Made by a program: the position numbers and the translations under genes. A DNA stretch of 64,000 nt from Gammaproteobacteria bacterium (GTDB taxonomy: Bacteria > Pseudomonadota > Gammaproteobacteria > Steroidobacterales > Woeseiaceae), in assembly GCA_029865385.1 (NCBI GenBank), contig JAOUGX010000003.1, forward strand, positions 1 to 64,000. Direction: 5' to 3'. The notes under the pieces were generated by a model. The model searched no databases and was not told where the DNA came from. It saw only the letters and a list, made by a program, of their open reading frames with translations. Below are positions 8,459-16,128 of this stretch, one piece after another (position 1 is the stretch's first letter; each line of letters opens with the position of its first letter).

Positions 8459-8501
8459 GCGCGCCCGGAGAGATTCGAACTCCCGACCACCTGGTTCGAA
8501 G
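8459..8501 (-). repeat. Right attachment site, inside the intact tRNA-Arg
   Basis: This is the second copy of the 43-bp direct repeat found at 250-292. It spans the tRNA-Arg from position 33 (anticodon loop) to the discriminator base plus one. By the usual logic this copy was brought by the element and restores the tRNA, while the original 3' half was pushed to the left end. The base triplet after the discriminator reads CAT here instead of CCA. Confidence 0.88.
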
Positions 8502-8533
8502 CCAGATACTCTATCCAACTGAGCTACGGGCGC
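8460..8533 (-). tRNA. tRNA-Arg(UCG)
   Basis: The minus strand folds as a complete tRNA: acceptor GCGCCCG with CGGGCGC, D-arm starting GCTCAGTTGGATAGAG, anticodon stem TCTGG/CCAGG with loop CTTCGAA, and T-arm GGGAGTTCGAATCTCTC. The anticodon TCG (8499-8497) reads CGA arginine codons. The CCA end is not encoded; the downstream bases are CAT. It is the integration site of the element to its left, and its 5' end is partly duplicated at 8732-8763. Confidence 0.95.
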
Positions 8534-8763
8534 ATTGTTCGGTACTGCGTGAGACAAATCATGTTGTCTCGATGTGGCAGCGCTTCGCGCTGCACGATAC
8601 TCGCCTCGACACTGCGTGTCTCGGCCCCGGCCACTCGCTAGTGGTAGTGGCCTCACCTCCGTATCACCTTCGATGCTAAAGGTCAGTCCGCGATCACCAG
8701 TTAGGTACTTTACATCAACATTTGCGGACTGGAGCTACGGGCGCATTGTTCGGTACTGCGTGA
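8521..8763 (-). repeat. 32-bp direct repeat of tRNA-Arg 5' end and upstream flank
   Basis: The 32 bases at 8521-8552 recur exactly at 8732-8763. Read on the minus strand, each copy carries the flank upstream of the tRNA (TCACGCAGTACCGAACAAT) and the first 13 bases of the tRNA itself. The copies bracket about 180 bp with no gene. An extra tRNA 5' fragment upstream of an intact tRNA suggests an additional insertion or duplication at this site. The minus-strand tRNA promoter must lie in or just beyond this interval. Confidence 0.7.
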
Positions 8764-8770
8764 ATCGCTG

Positions 8771-8950
8771 TCGCCTGCAATGCAGGCTCCTACAGGAAAG
8801 TCGTTCCTGTCTCGATCCGGTCGCCTGCAATGCAGGCTCCTACAAGAAAGTCGTTCCTGTCTCGATCCGGTCGCCTGCAATGCAGGCTCCTACAGGAAAG
8901 TCGTTCCTGTCTCGATCCGGTCGCCTGCAATGCAGGCTCCTACAAATACG
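8771..8950. repeat. REP-containing tandem array, 50-bp unit
   Basis: Three 50-bp units (8771-8820, 8821-8870, 8871-8920) differ by a single base, and a fourth breaks off after about 25 bases. Each begins with the palindrome GCCTGCAATGCAGGC followed by TCCTACA, the core of a REP element of the TGTAGGAGCCTGC type. The rest of the unit (AGTCGTTCCTGTCTCGATCCGG) is constant, so these are not spacers. No REP-associated transposase gene is present in the window. The remaining bases to 9009 show nothing else. Confidence 0.85.
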
Positions 8951-9009
8951 TCGTCCTTGCCGCAAGCAGGGGCGGCATTGTAACCGGGACGTTCCAAAGG
9001 GGACAGCCC

Positions 9010-9606
9010 TTATTGGGTCAGGATGAAGCGATAGGGACGGGCCGCGTCCTCGCCGGCATAGTCAATCCCGATGCGGGGTCCGGCCTTGATTTTGCTGACG
9101 TCGGGCACGATGCCGGTATCCTCGATCCAGATGCGCTCGCTCCAGAGGCTCTCTCCGGTCAGCCGGGTCGTGATGCCCAGCGCCTTCGACAAAGAACCGG
9201 GGCCGCCCAGCAATGCTTTGTCCACGCTCTTTTTTTGACGGCGCCGCAGCATCAGCATTTCGCCTTCTGCCGGGATGGCCGCTCGGATCAACACGGCATG
9301 CGGTATGCCTTCGACATTGGTAACGACGTTGAACAGGTGATGGATTCCGTAGCAAAGGTACACGTAGGCGGTCCCGCCGTCGGCATACATCGGTTCGGTC
9401 CTTGCGGTCCTTCGTCCGCCGTAGGCATGGCTCGCCCGGTCGTCGATGCCGGCATAGGCTTCTGTCTCAGTGATGATAGCCTTGGTGACGCCGCCGTTGA
9501 GCTTCGTGCACAGTCTCTTGCCCAGCAGCTCGCGACTCACGGCGACCACATCCGGGCGCGCGTAAAAAGCTTTTGGCAGAGCTGCCAAAATTGTGCGCTC
9601 CTTCAT
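9010..9606 (-). CDS. DNA-3-methyladenine glycosylase (AAG/MPG family)
   Basis: The product removes alkylated purines, such as 3-methyladenine and hypoxanthine, in base excision repair. I start it at MKERTILAALPKAFY, which gives the usual length of about 198 residues; a 36-residue upstream extension has no family support. Family landmarks are ARELLGK-like SRELLGKRL, ITETEAYAGIDDRASHAYGG with its catalytic Glu region, TEPMYADGGTAYVYLCYGIHH, and LLGGPGSL near the C-terminus. It stands alone on the minus strand between the REP array and a bidirectional terminator. Confidence 0.92.
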   Translation of the reverse strand: MKERTILAALPKAFYARPDVVAVSRELLGKRLCTKLNGGVTKAIITETEAYAGIDDRASHAYGGRRTARTEPMYADGGTAYVYLCYGIHHLFNVVTNVEGIPHAVLIRAAIPAEGEMLMLRRRQKKSVDKALLGGPGSLSKALGITTRLTGESLWSERIWIEDTGIVPDVSKIKAGPRIGIDYAGEDAARPYRFILTQ

Positions 9607-9810
9607 ACTTTGGCTATTGGCATTGAGTCGCAACGCGGCGATACTGTCTTCGGGCCAATTGCACAAAAAGGGGGTGATCCAATGTCTAGTGAGATATCGA
9701 CTGTATCTACTCAACTGTTGGGTCTCAACCGGTTAGCGAGGCAATCCTCCTAGTCCGTTTGAAACCACGGATCACTGAGATCCTGAGGTTGATGGATACT
9801 CAATCTCACG

Positions 9811-9840
9811 GAAAGCCCCTGCAAAGGGGCTTTTCTGTTT
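9811..9840. terminator. Bidirectional rho-independent terminator
   Basis: AAAGCCCC and GGGGCTTT form an eight-pair stem with a short loop, followed by TTCTGTTT on the plus strand. It lies just downstream of the leftward lipoprotein operon that ends at 9851, so it probably terminates that operon on the minus strand, although its T-run is better on the plus strand. Confidence 0.65.
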
Positions 9841-9850
9841 CTGCGGCTCG

Positions 9851-10474
9851 TCAGCTGCCAGACGAAGCAGTCGCAGGTACGCGGATCGCAGCACTTTTTA
9901 TCAGCGCCTCCGCGTCAGCCTTGTGCTTGTCGTAGTAATGCGGTGTCGCGGCGAGAAACATGATCATGTAAAGCTTCTTGTCGAAGATGACAGCGCCGAC
10001 CATACCGCGGTAATCCGGGCTTTCCGTGACTGCCGCACGAACATCGAACAGGACGCCGCGGTGCTCCGCGAACGCCCAGGGGCGCAAATTCTCTGTACTG
10101 ACGGCGGCGTTGCCCTCACCGAAAAGCTTGACGATCGTGGATTCGGTCAGCTCCTCCAGTTCATTTGGCAGCATGTTGGCGCGAAACGGCGGCAATGCGG
10201 CCGCCTTGTCGCGACTCTTGAAGATAGGTTCGCCGTCATTGATTGCGGGAATGATTACCAGCCGATCAAGCAGCAGACCGTCTTTCGTCCAGGTCTGCGA
10301 GTCAGGCCAGGCCCCGGGCGTTGCATACGACGATGCCAGGTTCCAGCCGTCACCAGCCGTGATCTGCAATAAACCCAGCGAATTCACACCCGGTAACACC
10401 TGCCGGTAACCGGCCGTTGCGCACGCGGCCAGCGCGATCATACTTACTGCCAGCAATAAACCGTTCTTTCTCAT
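9851..10474 (-). CDS. Hypothetical lipoprotein of the M48 protease operon
   Basis: The 207-residue product begins with a lipoprotein signal (SMIALAACATAG, lipobox ALAAC). The mature part has no motif I recognise; it contains a central FRANMLPNELEELTES segment and ends in low-complexity residues. Its start overlaps the stop of the M48 protease gene by 4 bp (ATGA), so the two are translationally coupled. It is the last gene of a three-gene operon with a second lipoprotein upstream. A role as partner or substrate of the protease at the envelope is an inference from this layout only. Confidence 0.85.
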   Translation of the reverse strand: MRKNGLLLAVSMIALAACATAGYRQVLPGVNSLGLLQITAGDGWNLASSYATPGAWPDSQTWTKDGLLLDRLVIIPAINDGEPIFKSRDKAAALPPFRANMLPNELEELTESTIVKLFGEGNAAVSTENLRPWAFAEHRGVLFDVRAAVTESPDYRGMVGAVIFDKKLYMIMFLAATPHYYDKHKADAEALIKSAAIRVPATASSGS

Positions 10475-11649
10475 TGCGGAACATCCTCCAGGTAGAATTC
10501 GATCATCGCGCGATCGGACGCGTCGGGTGCCAGTGCCAGGTATTCGCGAAAACTTTCCTGTGCGGAAACCGGGTTATCCGTCTTCAAATACAGGTAGCCA
10601 AGATTCTTGTAGGCTTCCGGCGGCGGCGATCCGCCTTCGATGGAATGCCGGTAGGCAGCCATTGCCAGCTCCGTGTCACCTTCCTCACCGCGCTGGCGGA
10701 ACATCTCACCATAGAAATAACGTACCAGGCTCGGGTTGATGCCGATGGCGGCGTGGCGTTGCAACAATTCTTCGGAGCGGCCGAATCGATTGGTGTCGAT
10801 CTGGTCTTCCATCAGGAACAGGTAGTGATTGTTCAGGACGTCCAGAAGTGCCTGGTCGGTCCCCTCTTCCAGGTCGCCCGGCCCGTAACGCGTCGACACC
10901 CACGCTTTGAGTTCCTTGGCACGATCCTCGGCTGCAGGATGCGTCTTGGCGAACATGCCCGGCTCGCGTCGCTTCGCGACCGCGGCCGCTTCTTCGGCGA
11001 TAATTTTTTCCCACACTTTATACGACGCGTGCGGATCGAGGCCCGCTTCGGCGACCAGCCGCGCTCCGAGGAAATCCGCCTCCGATTCCTGCTCGCGGCT
11101 GAACGCCAGCACGCCCAGCATCGCGGAGGCCTGGCCGATGCTCGATGAGTAGCCGGTCAATACGGCCAGGCCGATATCGAATATCGAACCCGCTGTCGCG
11201 CTCGCTTTCAGTTTGCGCAATCGCTCCAGCGTATGCAGCCGCGTGTAGTGCGCAATCTCGTGGCCTATGACCGCCGCGAGCTCGTCAGTCGACGATGCGC
11301 GCACCAGCAGCCCGGTCCAGATCTGCATCATTCCGGTCGCGGTCATCGACGCATTGAAGTTCGGGTTGCGCACGAGATAGACGCGAATGTCGTTGCAGTA
11401 ATCGCCGGCCACGCGACACACGACGGACTGCAGGTAGTTGTTGATCTCCGGATCGCGTACCAGCAGCGCCGACTTGTTCAGCGCAAGCTCGTAATCCTCG
11501 ATCTCCATCCACAGCCCCTGCTCGTCGCGAGCTTCTTCGGGCTGGTAGCCGGGCGGAATCTTGTGATCGATGTCCTGCGAAAGCACCGGAGTACTGGCGC
11601 AAGCAAGCACTGCACAGGCGCCCAGGGAGAGAAGACGCCTGTTCATCAT
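10471..11649 (-). CDS. Periplasmic M48 metalloprotease with TPR repeats (BepA-like)
   Basis: The 392-residue protein has a signal peptide ending at VLS. The zinc motif HEIAH is at residues 130-134, and the third ligand is in SEADFLGARLV about 60 residues later. The C-terminal third contains TPR-like helices (AYKNLGYLYLKTDNP, SAQESFREYLALAP). This architecture matches BepA/YfgC-type proteases that watch over outer membrane protein assembly, though BepA is longer. It overlaps both neighbours by 4 bp and lies between two lipoprotein genes. Substrate unknown. Confidence 0.9.
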   Translation of the reverse strand: MMNRRLLSLGACAVLACASTPVLSQDIDHKIPPGYQPEEARDEQGLWMEIEDYELALNKSALLVRDPEINNYLQSVVCRVAGDYCNDIRVYLVRNPNFNASMTATGMMQIWTGLLVRASSTDELAAVIGHEIAHYTRLHTLERLRKLKASATAGSIFDIGLAVLTGYSSSIGQASAMLGVLAFSREQESEADFLGARLVAEAGLDPHASYKVWEKIIAEEAAAVAKRREPGMFAKTHPAAEDRAKELKAWVSTRYGPGDLEEGTDQALLDVLNNHYLFLMEDQIDTNRFGRSEELLQRHAAIGINPSLVRYFYGEMFRQRGEEGDTELAMAAYRHSIEGGSPPPEAYKNLGYLYLKTDNPVSAQESFREYLALAPDASDRAMIEFYLEDVPQ

Positions 11650-12383
11650 TCCTCGGGCGCGGTATTCGTCGGGATGTCTTTAAACAAGGCCGCCACGGCC
11701 GTGGCAGCGCCCTCCTTCTTGCGCAGCTCACCACTGCCGGCTGTGACGACGTTGAACCATACGATGTCGCCGGTACGCAGATCGACCAACGAGGCGAAGC
11801 CGCTCTCCGACCCGATACTCGCTGCCCCACCGGCCGCGGCTGCCAGTATTGCGAAAGCAACCCGGCCGCCTGAAGCCTGGTAATCACGGTAGTGAACGAA
11901 CAGCGCGTAGTCTGCATCGTGCTGTTCGCCGATCTCGCGAATCTCAGGACCCAGGGACCAGTCGAACCGGCCATTCTTGCTCGGGAGTTTCGAATAGCCG
12001 AAATAATTGTTGATGATCGTGAAACCGACAGCAGCGTGCAGCTCTTCGTACTGGATCTCGACAGGGCTCAGGTTCCTTTTGTCGACCAACTTGAGGTTGG
12101 TGCCAATCGAAGTCGCGTAATTGCTGACAGCTTCGCCGAAGTTTTGCTGGGCCGCCTCGGTCCACTCGGCATTAGGCTCCGGCACGCCGCCCGCGGTGAG
12201 CAGGTAGTACTTGATGTCGGGCGGCATCAACAGGATGCGCGGATTCTCGCCAATCGATTCGAGCCGGTCGATTTGCTGCACGTTGGTCGCCGCGCAGCCG
12301 CCCAGCCAGAAAATGCTGAATGCAAGCAGCAGTATTCGCTTTTTCGCCGGATCTGCCAATGCGTTCTTGCTTGTTGTCTTCAT
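11646..12383 (-). CDS. Hypothetical lipoprotein, first gene of the M48 operon
   Basis: The 245-residue product has a lipoprotein signal (FSIFWLGGCAAT). The mature part contains a short Gly/Ala-rich hydrophobic stretch (AFAILAAAAGGAAS), and near the end GDIVWFN, a pattern seen in proteins with a GNA1162-like fold; I give that only as a possibility. The gene overlaps the M48 protease start by 4 bp. A good sigma-70 promoter lies about 65 bp upstream. Function unknown. Confidence 0.85.
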   Translation of the reverse strand: MKTTSKNALADPAKKRILLLAFSIFWLGGCAATNVQQIDRLESIGENPRILLMPPDIKYYLLTAGGVPEPNAEWTEAAQQNFGEAVSNYATSIGTNLKLVDKRNLSPVEIQYEELHAAVGFTIINNYFGYSKLPSKNGRFDWSLGPEIREIGEQHDADYALFVHYRDYQASGGRVAFAILAAAAGGAASIGSESGFASLVDLRTGDIVWFNVVTAGSGELRKKEGAATAVAALFKDIPTNTAPEE

Positions 12384-12448
12384 TCGAATTCCCCTGAAGA
12401 ATCGTCTTGTGAGCTTGGTCTGTGTCGCTCCCGGGTGGGTGCACGCTC

Positions 12449-12477
12449 ACTATAGGCTGCGCTACCGGCAGCAACAA
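12449..12477 (-). promoter_or_regulatory. Sigma-70 promoter of the lipoprotein/M48 operon
   Basis: On the minus strand TTGTTG (12477-12472) and TATAGT (12454-12449) are separated by 17 bp. Transcription would begin near 12442, about 60 bases before the start codon at 12383. Confidence 0.6.
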
Positions 12478-12520
12478 CGGATCGGTGTTGATCACCGGAT
12501 TAGTGGCTGATTTTTCACCG

Positions 12521-12552
12521 AAAAAAAGGGCGGCGAGCCGAGCCCGCCGCCC
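12521..12552 (-). terminator. Strong rho-independent terminator
   Basis: GGGCGGCG (12528-12535) pairs with CGCCGCCC (12545-12552). On the minus strand the stem is followed by seven T. It ends the transcript of the secreted-protein gene whose stop codon is at 12578. Confidence 0.88.
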
Positions 12553-12577
12553 TGTCGAACCGTTCCTGGATTTTTGC

Positions 12578-13354
12578 TTAGCGCAACTTCGCCGCTCGCC
12601 GGCTTGTCGCGAGATAAACGCGCGCATCGTCGCAATCGTCGATGTCGGCGAAAATCTCCTGGCTGGACTCGCGACCGCCGCCGTTGGCGTTGCGCTCCAT
12701 ATCGGCGCCGAGGTCCACGTAATTTTCGTAAGCAAAGACCACCTTGTAATCAAAATCGGCATCGCCGCCACCGAAGGTCGGGAACCAGTGCCAGTAGCCT
12801 GCTTTCGAGCCGCCGTCGCCCAGGTATTTTGCCCACTTCATTTCGGCGTCCTTGATGTCCGAATAGCGCTTTCCGTCGTTCAGTTTGCAATCCATCATCG
12901 TAATGATGCCGGAGGCCGGTGTCTCATTATTTGCCGGCGCCTTGTACATTGCCGACGACATCAACGCGTGGCCGTTGCAGTCCAATACGTCGAAGTACGC
13001 TTTCTGCAATTCCCCGCCTTTGGTGAGCCAGGTATTGATACCGGATCCCATCGCGTTGAAGTCGGCAAACGCGCCCATCCAGATAACGTCGAAATCCTGG
13101 TTCGGGCCGTAGTGGTACGGCGTCAGGGTCCAGGCAGCGTAGTCATTGATGCCGTTATCGTCCATGTACTTGGTCCAGCGCGTAATGACTTTTTCGAGGT
13201 CAGCGGCGCTCTTGCCGTCATGGTATTTGCAGGCGAACAATTCAACCGGCAAAACCTTGCCCAAGCCGTCCTTACTTACCTGTGCCAGCACGGAACCCGA
13301 AACGAGCAGCGCAAGCATTGCTGCCATGGTGGCAACGATGTTGTGTTTCTTCAT
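12578..13354 (-). CDS. Secreted protein with two tandem homologous domains
   Basis: The 258-residue product has a signal peptide (cleavage after VLA, near residue 24). Two halves (about 33-135 and 145-250) resemble each other: each starts with a Cys and DGK, then a helix with W-x-KYM/YL, an aromatic strand segment ending in FA-DFN or YENY, and a final Cys-containing strand (VLDCNGHA, DIDDCDDAR). The pattern suggests a duplicated dimeric alpha/beta-barrel fold exported to the periplasm. The gene stands alone with its own terminator; a TATACT -10 element is visible at 13430-13425. Function unknown. Confidence 0.82.
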   Translation of the reverse strand: MKKHNIVATMAAMLALLVSGSVLAQVSKDGLGKVLPVELFACKYHDGKSAADLEKVITRWTKYMDDNGINDYAAWTLTPYHYGPNQDFDVIWMGAFADFNAMGSGINTWLTKGGELQKAYFDVLDCNGHALMSSAMYKAPANNETPASGIITMMDCKLNDGKRYSDIKDAEMKWAKYLGDGGSKAGYWHWFPTFGGGDADFDYKVVFAYENYVDLGADMERNANGGGRESSQEIFADIDDCDDARVYLATSRRAAKLR

Positions 13355-13555
13355 GATTTTTTCCCCAATGATTGACTATTTTTCTTGCCGCACGCGGACG
13401 CGCGATCGCCGCGAGCGATGAACCAGTATAGAACAGCCGATAAAGATTGCCGGTCAATACGGAGATTAGGTGGCGATTACTTACTGGACTTGGTCCCGAT
13501 CCAGAGGTACGAGGGTTTTTTCGACCACAACCGTGCGAAGATCGCCGCTCGACGC

Positions 13556-14839
13556 CTAGGCAACATTCGCACGCGGCAGTATTTCCGCAAGTGATACCAG
13601 TAATCGATCGATTTCCTGCACCGTGTTGTAGTGCACCGGGCCGACGCGAATCGCACCGCCCTTGTCGTAGATTCCGAGCGCCTTCGCCGCTTCGACGGCG
13701 TAGTTGTGTCCGCTCCAGACGAAGATGTTCTTCTTTGCGAGCGCTTTCGCTACATCGGACGGCGCGAGTTGCTCGACGACGAAGGAAACCGTCGGCACAC
13801 GTCGATGCAATGCGGCAGGATCGGTAACGCCCTGCACCCGCACGCCGGGGAGTTGCTGCAAACCGTCGATCAGGTGCTTTGCCAGTCCTTTCTCGTACTC
13901 GAACAGAAAATCGAACGCTGCATGAACGTATTGGCTGCGCCCTTTGTATCGCGCGTTCCTCGCATGATAGTCGCCGGCCATCGTCTTGCCGATCCAGGCG
14001 AAGTAATCCACGGCCTCCATCGTGCCGGCCAGACCTTCGTGACTCTGCGTACCGGTTTCGAAGCAGCCCGGTATGTCGTCGGATGCCGGGCGCACCTTGT
14101 AAGGTTCCAGCGACTCGAGGATTTCCCGGCGCCCCCACAGGATGCCCTGATGCGGGCCGAAGAATTTGTACGCCGAACAAACGAGGAAATCGCAACCGAG
14201 CTCCTGCACATCCGTCGGCACGTGCGGCACGGACTGCACTGCGTCGATATAAGTCCATGCCCCGACTGCCCGGGCCTTTTTGCTTACCGTGCGAATGTCG
14301 TTCAGCGTACCGGTCATATTGCTCGCGCCGCCGATGCATACCAGTCGCGTTTTCTCATTGAGAATTTCATCAAGCTTTGCCAGGTCGAATTCGAAGGTAC
14401 TCGTGTCGAATGGCAACCAACGTACAATCAGGCCGAGATCGCGAGCGAGCAATGTCCACGGCGTGACGTTCGCGTCGTGATCCATGCGCGACAAGATAAT
14501 TTCGTCGCCACGTTTGAATTTCCTGCCTATCGAACGAGACAGGTGCAGCGTGATCGTCGTCATGTTCTGCCCGAAGACAATTTCGTCCGGCGACGGCGCA
14601 TTGAGGAAGTCCGCCATCGCCGTATGCGCGTCATCGACAAGTTGTGTGGCTCGCTCCGAGGTCGTGAAATAGCCGCCCAGGTTGGCGTTCGCCTCGAAAA
14701 GGCAGGCTGTCATCGCGTCCGCAACCCGCCTGGGTACCTGGGTACCGGCCGGGTTGTCGAAATAGATTCTGGGGACGTTGTTGTCGGTGATGGCAAGCGC
14801 GGGAAACTGCGCCCGAATGGTATCGATGTCGTATGTCAT
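13556..14839 (-). CDS. Cysteine desulfurase-like PLP enzyme (TIGR01976-type)
   Basis: I start at MTYDIDTIRAQFPAL, which has GGAAGA six bases upstream and gives 427 residues; the longer frame adds 35 residues without family support. It is a class V aminotransferase fold: IYFDNPAGTQVP near the N-terminus, GGASNMTGT and DAVQSVPH in the cofactor region, and the PLP lysine in CSAYKFFGPHQG (Lys225). The C-terminus lacks an obvious IscS-type active-site cysteine loop, as is usual in this subfamily, so sulfur mobilisation is uncertain. No iron-sulfur genes are nearby. Confidence 0.9.
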   Translation of the reverse strand: MTYDIDTIRAQFPALAITDNNVPRIYFDNPAGTQVPRRVADAMTACLFEANANLGGYFTTSERATQLVDDAHTAMADFLNAPSPDEIVFGQNMTTITLHLSRSIGRKFKRGDEIILSRMDHDANVTPWTLLARDLGLIVRWLPFDTSTFEFDLAKLDEILNEKTRLVCIGGASNMTGTLNDIRTVSKKARAVGAWTYIDAVQSVPHVPTDVQELGCDFLVCSAYKFFGPHQGILWGRREILESLEPYKVRPASDDIPGCFETGTQSHEGLAGTMEAVDYFAWIGKTMAGDYHARNARYKGRSQYVHAAFDFLFEYEKGLAKHLIDGLQQLPGVRVQGVTDPAALHRRVPTVSFVVEQLAPSDVAKALAKKNIFVWSGHNYAVEAAKALGIYDKGGAIRVGPVHYNTVQEIDRLLVSLAEILPRANVA

Positions 14840-14876
14840 TTTTCTTCCGGTGGTGTGCAGGGCGTGGTCGAACCCA

Positions 14877-15083
14877 TCATTCGTGATCCGTATAACCCCA
14901 TTTTTCCCGATGCGCGGCTTCTGCCTGTTGTTGTACGCCGGCATGCCGGTTGGACAGCAGAAGTGAGTTCGGATCGCAGACTCGCGCTTTGATAATGCCG
15001 AGGTCGCTCGCCGCGTCGAACAGGCTCGGGTACCACCGCTCCCAGTTCGGCAGAAGTTCCTCGACTTTGCTGCGCAGGCTCAT
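14877..15083 (-). CDS. Possible small hypothetical protein
   Basis: A 68-codon frame (MSLRSKVEELLPNWERWYPS at its start) ends 37 bp before the desulfurase-like gene on the same strand. It has a plausible amphipathic composition and no domain I recognise. The ribosome binding site is weak. It could be a real small gene in front of the desulfurase, or chance; conservation in relatives would decide. Confidence 0.35.
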   Translation of the reverse strand: MSLRSKVEELLPNWERWYPSLFDAASDLGIIKARVCDPNSLLLSNRHAGVQQQAEAAHREKWGYTDHE

Positions 15084-15223
15084 GCTGCCAATGTATATGA
15101 GGAGGCAATTGCTGACAACGACGGCGTCACGTTTTATAACACCGCGCGCTTGGATTTTCGTGTGCGAACGCGCAGCAGGATTTCCGGCCGGCCAGGGCCG
15201 ACAATTCGGTATTCAGCCGGGTT

Positions 15224-15574
15224 CTAGCGCCGGGTCAGCTTGCCGAACATCAGGACGGCCATCAGCAACGTGCCGCCCAACACGATGGTCGACAGCTGCG
15301 GCACCTGTGCCAGCGGCGATGCACCGATATTGCTTGCCAGCGTCTGCGGAATGAATTTCAGCAATGCGTACAGTGCCTGTATCAACTGCGAAACGGGTTT
15401 CGCCGCAATCGCCGCGCCGACTACAAAAGCAACCGGCAGTGCAAAGCGCTGCACCAGGATCTGCCGCCGCACCCGCGCCATCACCCGGCGACTGAATCCG
15501 TCGTCCTCAATGGGCGCCGACGCAAACAGAGCCTGGAGCTTCCGGTCCTCGCTGTCTCTGATTCTTTCAACCAT
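15224..15574 (-). CDS. Small membrane protein coupled to the ECF sigma factor, putative anti-sigma factor
   Basis: I start at MVERIRDSEDRKLQ, whose ATG overlaps the sigma factor stop by 8 bp, giving 116 residues. The first 50 residues are charged and cytoplasmic; two hydrophobic segments follow (ALPVAFVVGAAIAA and STIVLGGTLLMAVLMFG). Position and topology fit an anti-sigma factor that tethers the sigma factor to the membrane. There is no zinc-binding HxxxCxxC motif, so if it is an anti-sigma factor it is not of the ZAS type. Confidence 0.75.
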   Translation of the reverse strand: MVERIRDSEDRKLQALFASAPIEDDGFSRRVMARVRRQILVQRFALPVAFVVGAAIAAKPVSQLIQALYALLKFIPQTLASNIGASPLAQVPQLSTIVLGGTLLMAVLMFGKLTRR

Positions 15575-16103
15575 ATTTATGATCTTCGATTCCAAAGCTA
15601 TCCCTGATCTTCTGCTTGCCACGAAAAATAATCGATTTGACGGTGCCAACCGGTTGATTCGTGGCGTCGCCGATTTCCCTGTGCGACAGCCCGCAGGCGT
15701 AGGACATGATCATCACCGCCCGCTCCTCCTCTGTCAAAACCGCCAGAAACTTGTCGAGGTCGCTGATGTCACTGGATTCCGAGTGATGCGCCGGATCGCC
15801 GGCTTCCACGGCTACCTGCTCCAGCACGTCCCGATACCGCTTCGACTTGCGTTTCGACTGCAGAAACGTGGTGTACGCCACTTTCAGCAACCAGCCTATG
15901 AACGAGCCGTGACCGACGTAGGTATGCAGCCGGTCCCAGGCGTGCAAAAAAGCTTCCTGCGCCAGGTCGTCGGCGGCATCCACGTCGCGGGTGAGCTTGC
16001 GCAGGAAATTTCGCACCTGCGACTGGTGCCGGCGCACCAGCTCGCCGAACGCGCCAGCATCCTGCTGCGCGACCACTCTCGCGACGAGAAAGGTATCGTC
16101 CAT
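15567..16103 (-). CDS. ECF-type RNA polymerase sigma factor
   Basis: The 178-residue protein has region 2 (DVDAADDLAQEAFLHAWDRL) and region 4 (LTEEERAVMIMSYACGLSHREI, then PVGTVKSIIFRGKQKIR), separated by a short linker, and no region 3. This is the standard group 4 sigma-70 architecture. It is followed with overlap by a small membrane protein and preceded, 25 bp away, by a DUF6249-like membrane protein. Such trios are common in Gammaproteobacteria and usually respond to envelope signals. I see no clear autoregulatory promoter. Confidence 0.93.
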   Translation of the reverse strand: MDDTFLVARVVAQQDAGAFGELVRRHQSQVRNFLRKLTRDVDAADDLAQEAFLHAWDRLHTYVGHGSFIGWLLKVAYTTFLQSKRKSKRYRDVLEQVAVEAGDPAHHSESSDISDLDKFLAVLTEEERAVMIMSYACGLSHREIGDATNQPVGTVKSIIFRGKQKIRDSFGIEDHKYG

Positions 16104-16128
16104 TCCTTAAATCCAGGCTCCGCCAGTT

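Noticed and set aside
8453-8656. 67-codon frame ending in a tRNA-derived peptide
   Set aside because: It is translation of the tRNA-Arg gene, a common annotation artefact.
8771-8950. CRISPR-like array
   Set aside because: The whole 50-bp unit is repeated, including the part between palindromes, so there are no variable spacers, and no cas genes are near.
8830-9753. 307-codon frame on the plus strand
   Set aside because: Its start is translated REP repeat and the rest is antisense to the DNA glycosylase.
13631-14992. 453-codon frame on the plus strand
   Set aside because: It is antisense to the cysteine desulfurase-like gene and has no domain.
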